From: Comamonas koreensis
Lineage (GTDB): Bacteria > Pseudomonadota > Gammaproteobacteria > Burkholderiales > Burkholderiaceae_C
Assembly: GCF_014076495.1 (NCBI RefSeq)
Contig: NZ_CP043575.1
Span: forward strand, 1,922,001-1,986,000
DNA length: 64,000 nucleotides
Direction: 5' to 3'
A model generated the notes under the pieces. It did no database searches and was not told the DNA's origin. It saw only the letters and a program-made list of their open reading frames with translations. Positions 42,400-53,298 of this stretch are shown here, piece by piece. The translations under genes were made by a program, and so were the position numbers. Position 1 is the stretch's first letter; each line of letters begins with the position of its first letter.

Positions 42400-43701
42400 A
42401 TGCATATTTACCGATCCGCCCTGTTGCGCTTTGCCGATGACGGCCAGGCGCTGTATGAAGAAGATGGCCTGCTGGCCGTGGCCCCGGGCCCCGATGGCCG
42501 CGAGCGTGTGCTGGCCGCAGGCAGTTGGCAGGCGCTGTCGGCCCAGCTGCTGGCCCAGGCGGGGGCCGATGCCGTGGTCGAGCAACTGCCCGGCCGCATC
42601 ATCGCGCCGGGTTTTGTCGACATGCACATCCACTACCCGCAGACCGATGTGATCGGCTCGCCCGCCAGCGGCCTCCTGCCCTGGCTCAATGACTACACCT
42701 TTCCCCATGAGTCGCGCTTTGTCGATGCCGCCTACGCGGCAGAAGTGGCGCAATTCTTTGTCGATGAGCTGCTGCGCAATGGCGTGACCACGGCGTTGAC
42801 CTTTGCAACCTCGCACCCGGCATCGGCCGATGCGCTGTTTGCCCAGGCGCACAAGCGCCAGATGCGGCTGATCACCGGCAAGGTGCTGCAGGACCGCCAT
42901 TCGCCCGACGGCGTGCGCGATGAGACCGAGCAAAGCCTGGTCGACACCGAAGCGCTGATCCGCCGCTGGCATGGCGTGGACCGCCTGGGATACGCGATCA
43001 CTCCGCGCTTTGCGCCCACCAGCAGCGAGGCCCAACTGCGCGGCGCCGGCGAGCTGGCAGCGCGCTACAGCGATGTCTGGATCCAGTCGCATGTGGCTGA
43101 AAACCTCGACGAGATTGCCTGGGTGCGCGAGCTGTTTCCGGACAGCCGCAGCTACCTGCAGGTCTATGCCGACCGGGGGCTGATGCGTGAGCGTGCCGTC
43201 TATGCCCATTGCATCCACCTCGATGCACGTGACCGCGCGCTGATGCACGAAACCCGCACCGCCGCAGCGGTGAGCCCTACCAGCAACCTTTTTTTGGCCA
43301 GCGGCTTTTTTGACTATGCCCAGGCCGACGCCGCGCAGATGTTGTACGGCCTGGCCAGCGATGTGGGCGGCGGCACGAGTTTTAGCCCGTTTCGCACCAT
43401 GCTGGCGGCCTACTTTGTCGGTCGCGAGGGGCGCGACAAGCAGGGCCTGTCGCTCGCGCCCAGCCATCTGTGGTGGCAGCACACGGCCGGTGCGGCGCAG
43501 GCGCTGGGCCTGGCCGGGGTGGTCGGCAACCTGCAGCCGGGTTGCGAAGCCGACTTTGTCGTGCTCAACCCGCAGGCCACGCCGCTGATCGCCCGCAAGA
43601 CGGCGCAGGCCCGCAATCTGGAGGAGCTGCTGTTCAGCCTCATCGTGCTGGGCGATGACCGCCTGATCGAGCGCAGCCGGATTGCGCAGAAGCAGGGCTG
43701 A
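42400..43701 (+). CDS. guaD: Guanine deaminase
   Basis: This 433-residue cytoplasmic zinc amidohydrolase converts guanine to xanthine. The metal motif is FVDMHIHYPQTDVIGSPASG. Other landmarks are LLPWLNDYTFPHESRF, which is diagnostic for guanine deaminases, ATSHPASADALF, QSHVAENLDEI, YAHCIHLD and ASDVGGGTSFSPFRTM. The end matches the family (LEELLFSLIVLGDDR). The ATG at 42400 is preferred over a TTG eight codons upstream (42376), though neither has a strong ribosome site. Placed downstream of the BMP importer and adenine deaminase, it would supply xanthine, while adenine deaminase supplies hypoxanthine. Confidence 0.95.
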   Translation: MHIYRSALLRFADDGQALYEEDGLLAVAPGPDGRERVLAAGSWQALSAQLLAQAGADAVVEQLPGRIIAPGFVDMHIHYPQTDVIGSPASGLLPWLNDYTFPHESRFVDAAYAAEVAQFFVDELLRNGVTTALTFATSHPASADALFAQAHKRQMRLITGKVLQDRHSPDGVRDETEQSLVDTEALIRRWHGVDRLGYAITPRFAPTSSEAQLRGAGELAARYSDVWIQSHVAENLDEIAWVRELFPDSRSYLQVYADRGLMRERAVYAHCIHLDARDRALMHETRTAAAVSPTSNLFLASGFFDYAQADAAQMLYGLASDVGGGTSFSPFRTMLAAYFVGREGRDKQGLSLAPSHLWWQHTAGAAQALGLAGVVGNLQPGCEADFVVLNPQATPLIARKTAQARNLEELLFSLIVLGDDRLIERSRIAQKQG

Positions 43702-43707
43702 TCCTGG

Positions 43708-43737
43708 TGCAGCGGTAGTGCAGCGGTAGTGCAGGGG
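43708..43737 (+). repeat. 11-bp direct repeat in the guaD-dcd gap
   Basis: GTGCAGCGGTA occurs twice in tandem and begins a third, broken copy (GTGCAGGGG). It looks like a small slippage duplication, although it lies 80 bases upstream of dcd. Confidence 0.7.
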
Positions 43738-43816
43738 CAGGCCTCGGGACGGCTGCAGATGCCGCCCGCCGGGGCAATGCCTTTCGCTACAATGCCGCCT
43801 AGGAGTTATTTCAGAC

Positions 43817-44383
43817 ATGAGCATTCAAAGCGACAAGTGGATTCGCCGCATGGCGGAACAGCACGGCATGATCGAGCCCTTCGAGCCCGGTCAGGTGCGC
43901 CAGGTGGATGGCAAGAAAATCATCAGCTACGGCACCTCCAGCTATGGCTACGACATCCGCTGCGCCCGCGAATTCAAGGTGTTCACCAACATCCACAGCA
44001 CCGTGGTCGATCCCAAGAACTTCGATGAAAAAAGCTTTGTCGATTTTGAAGGCGACTACTGCATCATTCCGCCCAACAGCTTTGCGCTGGCCCGCACCGT
44101 CGAGTACTTCCGCATTCCGCGCGATGTGCTGACCGTCTGCCTGGGCAAGAGTACCTATGCGCGCTGCGGCATCATCGTCAATGTGACGCCGTTCGAGCCC
44201 GAGTGGGAAGGCTATGTAACCCTCGAGTTCTCCAACACCACGCCGCTGCCGGCCAAAATCTATGCGGGCGAGGGCTGCGCGCAGGTGCTGTTCCTGCGCG
44301 GTGATGAGCCCTGCGAGGTGAGCTACAAGGACCGCAACGGCAAGTACCAGGGCCAGCATGGCGTCACCTTGCCAAAGGCCTGA
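43817..44383 (+). CDS. dcd: dCTP deaminase
   Basis: This 188-residue homotrimeric enzyme deaminates dCTP to dUTP for thymidylate synthesis. It is clearly of the Dcd type: [59 protein letters not shown], and the catalytic Glu in [19 protein letters not shown], then GCAQVLF. Length and start agree with E. coli-type enzymes. The start follows AGGAGTTATTTCAGAC. It is followed by a good terminator at 44405, so it is probably a single-gene unit. Confidence 0.97.
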   Translation: MSIQSDKWIRRMAEQHGMIEPFEPGQVRQVDGKKIISYGTSSYGYDIRCAREFKVFTNIHSTVVDPKNFDEKSFVDFEGDYCIIPPNSFALARTVEYFRIPRDVLTVCLGKSTYARCGIIVNVTPFEPEWEGYVTLEFSNTTPLPAKIYAGEGCAQVLFLRGDEPCEVSYKDRNGKYQGQHGVTLPKA

Positions 44384-44404
44384 CAACGCCGCGCTGAGCC
44401 CCAC

Positions 44405-44433
44405 AGCCACTCCCGTTTTGGAGTGGCTTTTTT
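44405..44433 (+). terminator. Rho-independent terminator of dcd
   Basis: Stem AGCCACTCC/GGAGTGGCT with a CGTTTT loop and six T. Confidence 0.92.
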
Positions 44434-44606
44434 ACTGGAGGGTGGCAGCGTCGCCAGGGCCTTTGCAAATTTTCTTCAATGGGGGCGCTGCGGGCCCATT
44501 TTCTGCGCGCTCGGGAGCCGGTCTTACGCGCTGGGCCACCGCAAATGCGCTACTGTAGACGGATCAATAACAGAGGCAGTGCCAGGGCACTGCAAGGAGA
44601 GCGACC

Positions 44607-45485
44607 ATGAAATGGGAAGGCAACCGCGAATCGAGCAATGTGGAAGACCGCCGCGGCAGTGGTGGCGGGGGCGGTGGAGGCTTTGGCCTGGGCGGGCGCA
44701 GCATCGGCATTGGCACCGTGGTGCTGGCGCTGATTGGCTGGGGGGTGTTTGGCATCAACCCGCTCACCACCATCGGCGTGCTCTCGGGGGGGGGCTCGCC
44801 CGCGCCCACGCAGCAAGGCCCGGCCAAGGCGCCACCGGCCAATGACCAGGGGGCCAAGTTTGTCTCCACCGTGCTGGCCTCGACCGAAGATGTCTGGAGC
44901 GATATCTTCACCAAGGGTGGCGCCCAGTACCGCGCGCCTCGCCTGGTGCTGTTCACCGGCGTCACGCGCACCGCCTGCGGTACCGGCCAGTCGGCGATGG
45001 GTCCGTTCTACTGCCCCGGTGACCAGAAGGTGTACCTGGACATGGATTTCTTCAACACCATGAGCCGCCAGCTGGGCGCGCCCGGTGAGTTTGCGCGCGC
45101 TTATGTGGTGGCGCACGAGGTGGGCCACCATGTACAGAACCTGCTGGGTATCTCGGGCAAGGTCGATGCGATGCGTGGCCGCATCAGCGAGCGCGAGCAA
45201 AATGCGCTGTCGGTGCGGCTGGAGCTGCAGGCCGACTGCTATGCCGGCATCTGGGCCAACCATTCCCAGCAGGCCAAGAGCTGGCTGGAGCAGGGCGACA
45301 TTGAATCGGCCGTGAATGCCGCTCAGCAGATCGGTGATGACAAGCTGCAGCGCGAAGCCACCGGCACCGTGCGCCCCGACAGCTTCACCCACGGCTCCAG
45401 CGCCCAGCGCGTGCGCTGGTTCACGCAGGGCTACAAGACCGGCAGCGTCCAGTCTTGCGATACCTTCCAGGCCGGCAGCCTGTGA
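44607..45485 (+). CDS. YpfJ-like neutral zinc metallopeptidase (PF04228)
   Basis: This 292-residue membrane-anchored protein starts MKWEGNRESSNVEDRRGSG, the conserved start of this family. A run of Gly, one transmembrane segment (GIGTVVLALIGWGVFGINPL, about 33-55) and a Pro/Ala linker follow. The peptidase domain contains the zinc motif VVAHEVGHHVQNLLG with His170, Glu171 and His174, plus ELQADCYAGIWA with the third ligand. Two Cys pairs (TACGTG, FYCPGD) suggest disulfides and an extracytoplasmic location. The substrate is unknown across the family. GGAGAG precedes the ATG, and the gene stands alone after the dcd terminator. Confidence 0.93.
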   Translation: MKWEGNRESSNVEDRRGSGGGGGGGFGLGGRSIGIGTVVLALIGWGVFGINPLTTIGVLSGGGSPAPTQQGPAKAPPANDQGAKFVSTVLASTEDVWSDIFTKGGAQYRAPRLVLFTGVTRTACGTGQSAMGPFYCPGDQKVYLDMDFFNTMSRQLGAPGEFARAYVVAHEVGHHVQNLLGISGKVDAMRGRISEREQNALSVRLELQADCYAGIWANHSQQAKSWLEQGDIESAVNAAQQIGDDKLQREATGTVRPDSFTHGSSAQRVRWFTQGYKTGSVQSCDTFQAGSL

Positions 45486-45670
45486 TGCACTTGGCCCCGG
45501 CCGCTAAAAATCGGGCTGGGCCGATCCGCTGCGGCCTTCCGCTGCAGGCTGGCGGCGCCCGTTTCTACGCTGGCCAGCCAGGATTTTCAGGGGCCGCGTG
45601 CGAATCCGTAAGGCAAGACAGGGTTAAGCCAAGCGCCGATTTGTCTGCAGTGCGACAATAGGGGGCTTAC

Positions 45671-47122
45671 ATGACAAATTCTTTCTCCAACCTTCATCTG
45701 GCCGAGCCCCTGGCCAAAGCCATCTCCGAGATGGGCTACGCATCCATGACTCCCATTCAGGCACAGGCCATCCCTGTGGTGCTGACTGGGAAAGACGTCA
45801 TGGGTGCTGCACAAACTGGCACGGGCAAGACAGCTGCTTTCTCATTGCCGCTGCTCCAGCGGATGATGGTGCACGAAAACAGCTCGGCATCGCCCGCGCG
45901 CCATCCGGTGCGTGCGCTGGTGCTGCTGCCTACGCGTGAACTGGCCGACCAGGTCGCCCAGCAGATTGCCCAGTTCGCCAAACACACCAAGCTGCGCAGC
46001 ACCGTGGTGTTTGGCGGCATGGACATGAAACCGCAAACCCTGGAGCTTAAAAAGGGTGTGGAAATCCTGGTGGCGACCCCCGGTCGCCTGCTGGACCACA
46101 TCGAGGCCAAGAACGCGGTGCTCAACCAGGTGGAGTACGTGGTGCTGGACGAGGCCGACCGCATGCTCGACATTGGTTTTCTGCCCGATCTGCAGCGCAT
46201 CCTGTCCTTCCTGCCCAAAAAGCGCATCACCTTGCTGTTCTCGGCCACGTTCTCGCCCGAGATCAAGCGCCTGGCCGGCAGCTACCTGCAAGACCCGGTC
46301 ACGATCGAGGTTGCACGCCCCAACGAAACCGCGTCCACCGTCGAGCAGCGCTTCTACGCTGCCTCTGACGATGACAAGCGCCGTGTGCTGACCAAGGTGC
46401 TGCGCGAGCGCAAGATCCGCCAGGCCTTTGTGTTCGTCAACAGCAAGCTGGGTTGCTCGCGCCTGGCGCGTACGCTGGAGCGTGAGGGCCTGCGTGCCGC
46501 AGCGCTGCACGGCGACAAGAGCCAGGATGAACGCCTCAAGGCGCTCGAAGCCTTCAAGCAAGGCGAAGTCGATCTGCTCGTCTGCACCGATGTGGCCGCC
46601 CGTGGTCTGGACATCAAGGATGTGCCCGCCGTCTTCAACTTTGATGTGCCCTTCAATGCCGAAGACTATGTGCACCGCATTGGCCGCACCGGCCGTGCTG
46701 GCGCATCCGGTCTGGCCGTCACGCTGGTCTCCCATGCCGATGCCCGCCATGTGTCGGACATCGAGAAGCTGATCAAGAAGAAGATCGACGTCGAGAACTT
46801 TGCGCTGGACGAGCAGCCCCAGCGCGAGCGCTTCAACGATGGCAACCGCGAACGCCGTGAGCGTGAAGCTGGCCGTGAGCGCGACAGCTCGCGCAGCCGC
46901 GACCGCCGCGCGCCGCGCGAGGACGACGCGCAGGACCGCCGTGAGCGCTACCGCCCGGCACCCGTCTCGCGTGATCCGTTCTTTGACAAGCCGTACGAGC
47001 CCAAGGCCGCTGAGCCCGCTGCCTGGGATGCGAACGCCAAGCCGGCGCCAGCACGTGGCCCCGGCATCAAGCCACGCCGCAAGGTCGCTGCGCTGTTCAA
47101 GCCTTCGCCAGCATCTGAATAA
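45671..47122 (+). CDS. rhlE: DEAD-box ATP-dependent RNA helicase RhlE
   Basis: This 483-residue RNA helicase shows its motifs in order: Q motif (ASMTPIQAQAIP), AQTGTGKTAAF, PTRELADQV, TPGRLLDH, DEAD (VLDEADRMLD), SAT, then in domain 2 VFVNSKLGCSRLAR, HGDKSQDER, CTDVAARGLDI and HRIGRTGR. The final 110 residues are highly charged with alternating Arg, Glu and Asp (RERREREAGRERDSSRSRDR). They end in a Lys/Arg-rich tail (IKPRRKVAALFKP), a likely RNA-binding extension typical of RhlE. The gene has its own terminator at 47144, shared with convergent apaH. Confidence 0.95.
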   Translation: MTNSFSNLHLAEPLAKAISEMGYASMTPIQAQAIPVVLTGKDVMGAAQTGTGKTAAFSLPLLQRMMVHENSSASPARHPVRALVLLPTRELADQVAQQIAQFAKHTKLRSTVVFGGMDMKPQTLELKKGVEILVATPGRLLDHIEAKNAVLNQVEYVVLDEADRMLDIGFLPDLQRILSFLPKKRITLLFSATFSPEIKRLAGSYLQDPVTIEVARPNETASTVEQRFYAASDDDKRRVLTKVLRERKIRQAFVFVNSKLGCSRLARTLEREGLRAAALHGDKSQDERLKALEAFKQGEVDLLVCTDVAARGLDIKDVPAVFNFDVPFNAEDYVHRIGRTGRAGASGLAVTLVSHADARHVSDIEKLIKKKIDVENFALDEQPQRERFNDGNRERREREAGRERDSSRSRDRRAPREDDAQDRRERYRPAPVSRDPFFDKPYEPKAAEPAAWDANAKPAPARGPGIKPRRKVAALFKPSPASE

Positions 47123-47143
47123 TCTCGGTAACGACGATGGACC

Positions 47144-47175
47144 AAGGCCTCAGCTAACCGCTGAGGCCTTTTTTT
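47144..47175. terminator. Rho-independent terminator between rhlE and apaH
   Basis: Stem AAGGCCTCAGC/GCTGAGGCCTT with a 5-base loop and a T run; it ends 8 bases before the apaH stop. Confidence 0.92.
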
Positions 47176-47182
47176 GTCGCGC

Positions 47183-48025
47183 TCATCCCGGCTGCTGGGC
47201 CTGCTCGCAATCGACATGGATCAGCTCGCGCTCGGCCAGCGTATTGCCAAAGCGCATCGCGCTCAGGCAGCCACCCCAGACGCAGCCGGTATCGAGCGCC
47301 AGCAGATGGGGGCGCTGCAGATCGCCCAGGGTGGACCAGTGGCCAAAGGCAATGGTGGTGTTGGCAGTGGCGCGCCCGGGCAGGTCAAACCAGGCGGTCA
47401 GACCTTCGGGGGCATCGGCCAGGCTCTCGGTACTGTCAAAGTCCAGGCTGCCATCGGCATGGCAAAAGCGCATGCGCGTGAGCACGTTGGTGATCATGCG
47501 CAGACGCTCCATGCCCGTGAGCTCCGGATCCCATTGCGCAGGGATATTGCCGTACATGGCTTGCAAGAAGCTGGTCAGCTCTTCGCTGCGCAGCACCGCT
47601 TCCACCTCGGCCGCATAACGCAGCGTGTCGGCAGCATTCCAGCTGCGGTGCACGCCGGCATGCACCATCAGCAGTTTTTCACCCGCCACTGTGTGCGTAC
47701 GCGCCAGCGGCTGCTGGCGCAGCCATGCCAAGAGCTGTGCGGCATCGGGTGCCTGCAGCACTTCCAGCAAGGTGTCGCGCCGGGAGAACTTGCGCCGGCC
47801 ATGGGCAGCCGCCAGCAGGTGCAGGTCATGGTTGCCCAGAAGGGCCTGGATGCTGCCGTCCGCGTCTATGCAGCGGCGCAGGGTCTGGGCCGATTCGGGG
47901 CCCCGGTTGACCAGGTCGCCCAGCAGATAGACCGTGTCGCGGCTGGGGGAGAAGTCGATTTTGGCCAACAGACGGCCCAAAGCGCTATCGCAGCCTTGGA
48001 TATCGCCGATACAGTAAAGTGACAT
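47183..48025 (-). CDS. apaH: Symmetrical bis(5'-nucleosyl)-tetraphosphatase
   Basis: This 280-residue metallophosphatase cleaves Ap4A to two ADP and controls the alarmone or cap level. Motifs run in order: YCIGDIQGCDSALGRLL, VYLLGDLVNRGPESAQT, LLGNHDLHLLAAAHG, MVHAGVHRSWNA and IAFGHWSTLGD, with LDTGCVWGG near the C-terminus. Together these identify ApaH rather than a general phosphatase. It is divergent from the CNNM-like gene, with only 26 bases between starts. It has no ksgA, apaG or pdxA neighbours here, unlike the arrangement in E. coli. Confidence 0.96.
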   Translation of the reverse strand: MSLYCIGDIQGCDSALGRLLAKIDFSPSRDTVYLLGDLVNRGPESAQTLRRCIDADGSIQALLGNHDLHLLAAAHGRRKFSRRDTLLEVLQAPDAAQLLAWLRQQPLARTHTVAGEKLLMVHAGVHRSWNAADTLRYAAEVEAVLRSEELTSFLQAMYGNIPAQWDPELTGMERLRMITNVLTRMRFCHADGSLDFDSTESLADAPEGLTAWFDLPGRATANTTIAFGHWSTLGDLQRPHLLALDTGCVWGGCLSAMRFGNTLAERELIHVDCEQAQQPG

Positions 48026-48051
48026 GCTTGTTGAACTACCTGTGAACTATT

Positions 48052-49359
48052 TTGTTAGACGTACTCTTGATCGCGCTTTTGACCTTGCTCAACGGGGTCT
48101 TTGCCATGTCCGAGCTGGCGCTGGCCAGCAGCCGCAAGTCCCGTTTGCTGGCCATGGCCGAAAGTGGCGACAAGGGCGCCAAGGCGGCGCTGGATCTGCT
48201 GAGCAATCCTACCCAATTTCTGTCCTCGATTCAGGTGGGTATTACCTCGATCGGCATGCTCAACGGCATTTTTGGTGAAGCGGCCTTCAGCGACGGGCTG
48301 GCGCAATCGCTGATCACCTGGGGCATGCCGGCCTCGTTTGCGTCGGTGGTGGCCACCACCACGGTGATCATTGTCATTACCTTCATGACCATTGTGTTTG
48401 GCGAGCTGGTGCCCAAGCGCATTGGACAGATGTACCCCGAGGCGTCGTCGCGCCTCATTGCGCTGCCGCTCACCTGGGTGTCGCGCATCGCCAAGCCTTT
48501 TGTCTGGCTGCTGGCCATTTCTGCACAAGGCGTGCTGCGCCTTCTGCGCATCAAGGATGAATCGGACCGCACGGTGACCGAAGAGGAAATCGTCGCCAGC
48601 CTCGATGAAGGGCGAGACGCGGGCGTGATCGAGCACCACGAACACCAGATGGTGCAGAACGTGTTCCATCTGGATGACCGCCCACTGATCTCGATGATGG
48701 TGCCCCGGGGCGATGTGGAATGGCTCGATGCCAATCTGACCGTGGCCGAGGCCTTGCATGCGGTGCGTGCCTCCAGTGGCAAGGGGGCGCATTCCTGGTA
48801 TCCCGTCTGCCGCGAATCGCTGGACAACGTGGTGGGCCTGGTCAGCGTGGCACACCTGCTCGACGTCGTCGATACGCACAACACCGCGATTGCGAAGGTG
48901 GCCTTGGCGGCCAGCTACGTGCCCGAAACGCTCAGCGGCTTTGAACTGCTCGAGCAGTTCCGCGCGCGCGCGGGCCGCATGATTTTTGTTGTCGATGAAT
49001 ACGGGGTCGTGCAAGGCATCATCACGCCGCGTGACTTGCTCGAAGCGATTACCGGCGAGCTTAAACCCGGGGCCGCCAGCGAAGCCTGGGCGGTACAGAA
49101 CGACGATGGCTCCTGGTACCTTGATGGCCTGATGCCGGTATCCGAATTGAAGGCGCGTTTGGAAATCAAGGAGTTGCCCGATGAGGACAAGGGCCGCTAT
49201 AACACCTTGGCTGGCATGTTGATGGCCGAATCGGGCCATCTGCCGCCGTTGGGTGAAAAGATTTATTGCGCGGGTTGGGTATTTGAGGTTCTGGCGCTGG
49301 AAGGCAAGCGCGTCGACAAGGTAATCGCCAGGCTGGACGTGATGGCACTCGATTACTGA
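48052..49359 (+). CDS. CNNM/CorC-like hemolysin-family membrane protein (DUF21 + CBS pair)
   Basis: This 435-residue inner-membrane protein has an N-terminal DUF21 domain with four hydrophobic segments. It starts LDVLLIALLTLLNGVFAMSE, followed by ELALASSRKSRLLAMAESGD. A cytoplasmic CBS pair covers about 200-330 (SMMVPRGDVEWLDANL, VVDEYGVVQGIITPRDLLE), and a C-terminal CorC_HlyC domain covers about 345-430. Family members are implicated in Mg2+ or Co2+ efflux. The frame has a stop at 48043, so the only usable codon before the membrane segment is TTG at 48052; the first ATG is at codon 19. No Shine-Dalgarno sequence is visible, which suggests low translation. The hemolysin name is historical. 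Confidence 0.9.
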   Translation: MLDVLLIALLTLLNGVFAMSELALASSRKSRLLAMAESGDKGAKAALDLLSNPTQFLSSIQVGITSIGMLNGIFGEAAFSDGLAQSLITWGMPASFASVVATTTVIIVITFMTIVFGELVPKRIGQMYPEASSRLIALPLTWVSRIAKPFVWLLAISAQGVLRLLRIKDESDRTVTEEEIVASLDEGRDAGVIEHHEHQMVQNVFHLDDRPLISMMVPRGDVEWLDANLTVAEALHAVRASSGKGAHSWYPVCRESLDNVVGLVSVAHLLDVVDTHNTAIAKVALAASYVPETLSGFELLEQFRARAGRMIFVVDEYGVVQGIITPRDLLEAITGELKPGAASEAWAVQNDDGSWYLDGLMPVSELKARLEIKELPDEDKGRYNTLAGMLMAESGHLPPLGEKIYCAGWVFEVLALEGKRVDKVIARLDVMALDY

Positions 49360-49480
49360 AAGTTACAGGTAGGGGGATCCAGGTTTACCATTCCTTTAAA
49401 TAGAAAAATGTGTGGACTTACTTGGTTATTGCATTTTTAGGTATACTGCAAACGTTAACCGAATTGAATGGATATTAAAC

Positions 49481-49768
49481 ATGCCTACTTTGAAGGAAAT
49501 CGATGCCCAACTGGCAGCACTGCAACAACAGCGTGAAGAAGTTCGTCGCAACGAACTGAAGACCGCTGTCGACCAGGTGCGCAAGCTTGTGGCAGATTAC
49601 GGCCTGACCGAACAGGATGTATTCCCTCCTGCACGTGGCCGCTCGGCTTCCGCAGGCTCTAAAGTCGCTCCCAAGTACCGCGACCCAGCAACGGGCGCTA
49701 CCTGGACGGGCCGTGGCAAGGCGCCAAAGTGGATTGAAGGCCAGGATCGTGAAAAGTTCGCGATTTAA
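49481..49768 (+). CDS. H-NS-family nucleoid-associated protein
   Basis: This 95-residue small DNA-binding protein has an N-terminal coiled coil (LKEIDAQLAALQQQREEVRR). The C-terminal domain YRDPATGATWTGRGKAPKW has the GRGKAP-type AT-hook loop that binds the minor groove of AT-rich DNA. Such short H-NS paralogues are common in Burkholderiales. TATACT at 49442 is a plausible -10 in an AT-rich promoter. The ATG at 49481 gives the family N-terminus. It is followed directly by a strong terminator and then an AT-rich intergenic region that could be one of its own targets. Confidence 0.93.
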   Translation: MPTLKEIDAQLAALQQQREEVRRNELKTAVDQVRKLVADYGLTEQDVFPPARGRSASAGSKVAPKYRDPATGATWTGRGKAPKWIEGQDREKFAI

Positions 49769-49786
49769 GTGGGGCGTCCTTCAAAG

Positions 49787-49812
49787 AAAAAACCTGCTTC
49801 GGCAGGTTTTTT
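49787..49812 (+). terminator. Rho-independent terminator of the H-NS gene
   Basis: AAAAAACCTGC, TTCG loop, GCAGGTTTTTT, with further T; stable UUCG-type tetraloop hairpin. Confidence 0.95.
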
Positions 49813-50255
49813 TTCGTTGCGGGGTCGACTTGTCGGGCAGCTTTATAAAAATTCCTACATCTCTTCTTCATTTCTCCTATTTTTGTAGGAGTGGATTGTT
49901 GCTAACTATCCGTTGAGCGATCCATCATATCTGAGCGATGCTAAATGTATGCAATTGCTCATAGTGCCTTGCTATAATTGCATTTGCTAATCTATAGGCT
50001 TATTCATTTTTTTTACGATTTTGTAGATTTTATGGAGGCCTGGCAGCGGATTGGCAGTTTGCGGAGTGGGTCGCATTTCGATGCCCATGGTGTCCGGTAT
50101 GGATGGTTAATGGGAATGCGCAAATCGCATTGCGATCACTCCTGCGATTGCACCTGGGATTGCAGGGCTTAGCCTTTGGATGACATATGCAGGACCAGGC
50201 CCGGGAGTAGACTGTTTGCAGCGTTCCGTCTAATACGCGTAAAACAGGAGTCACG
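49813..50255. promoter_or_regulatory. 443-base AT-rich gap upstream of acnA
   Basis: No gene is supported. It is far richer in A+T than its surroundings from about 49840 to 50040. A consensus-like TATAAT at 49973-49978 with an upstream TG (extended -10) is the best promoter, which would give an acnA leader of roughly 270 bases. Between 50090 and 50170 are several GCGATTGC/GCAATCGC-like fragments. A 64-codon frame at 49978-50172 lacks a ribosome site and family resemblance. Confidence 0.5.
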
Positions 50256-53180
<2,925 letters not shown>

Positions 53181-53203
53181 GAGTTGACCTACACGCGACT
53201 GAC

Positions 53204-53229
53204 ACGGGCCTTGTTACGACGAGGCCCGT
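53204..53229 (+). terminator. Hairpin terminator of acnA
   Basis: ACGGGCCT/AGGCCCGT stem with a 10-base loop, then TTGCATTTGTT. Confidence 0.7.
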
Positions 53230-53298
53230 TTGCATTTGTTGACCGTTACTGGTCAAATAGATGGACGTTAGTTTACTTTTAATTACATTTAGCCAACT

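Noticed and set aside
43708..43737. Tandem 11-bp repeats as an iteron-like regulatory array
   Set aside because: Only two full copies are present and no initiator or regulator site is suggested; simple slippage is likelier.
49978..50172. Short 64-codon frame upstream of acnA
   Set aside because: No ribosome site, overlaps the best promoter signal, and resembles no protein family.
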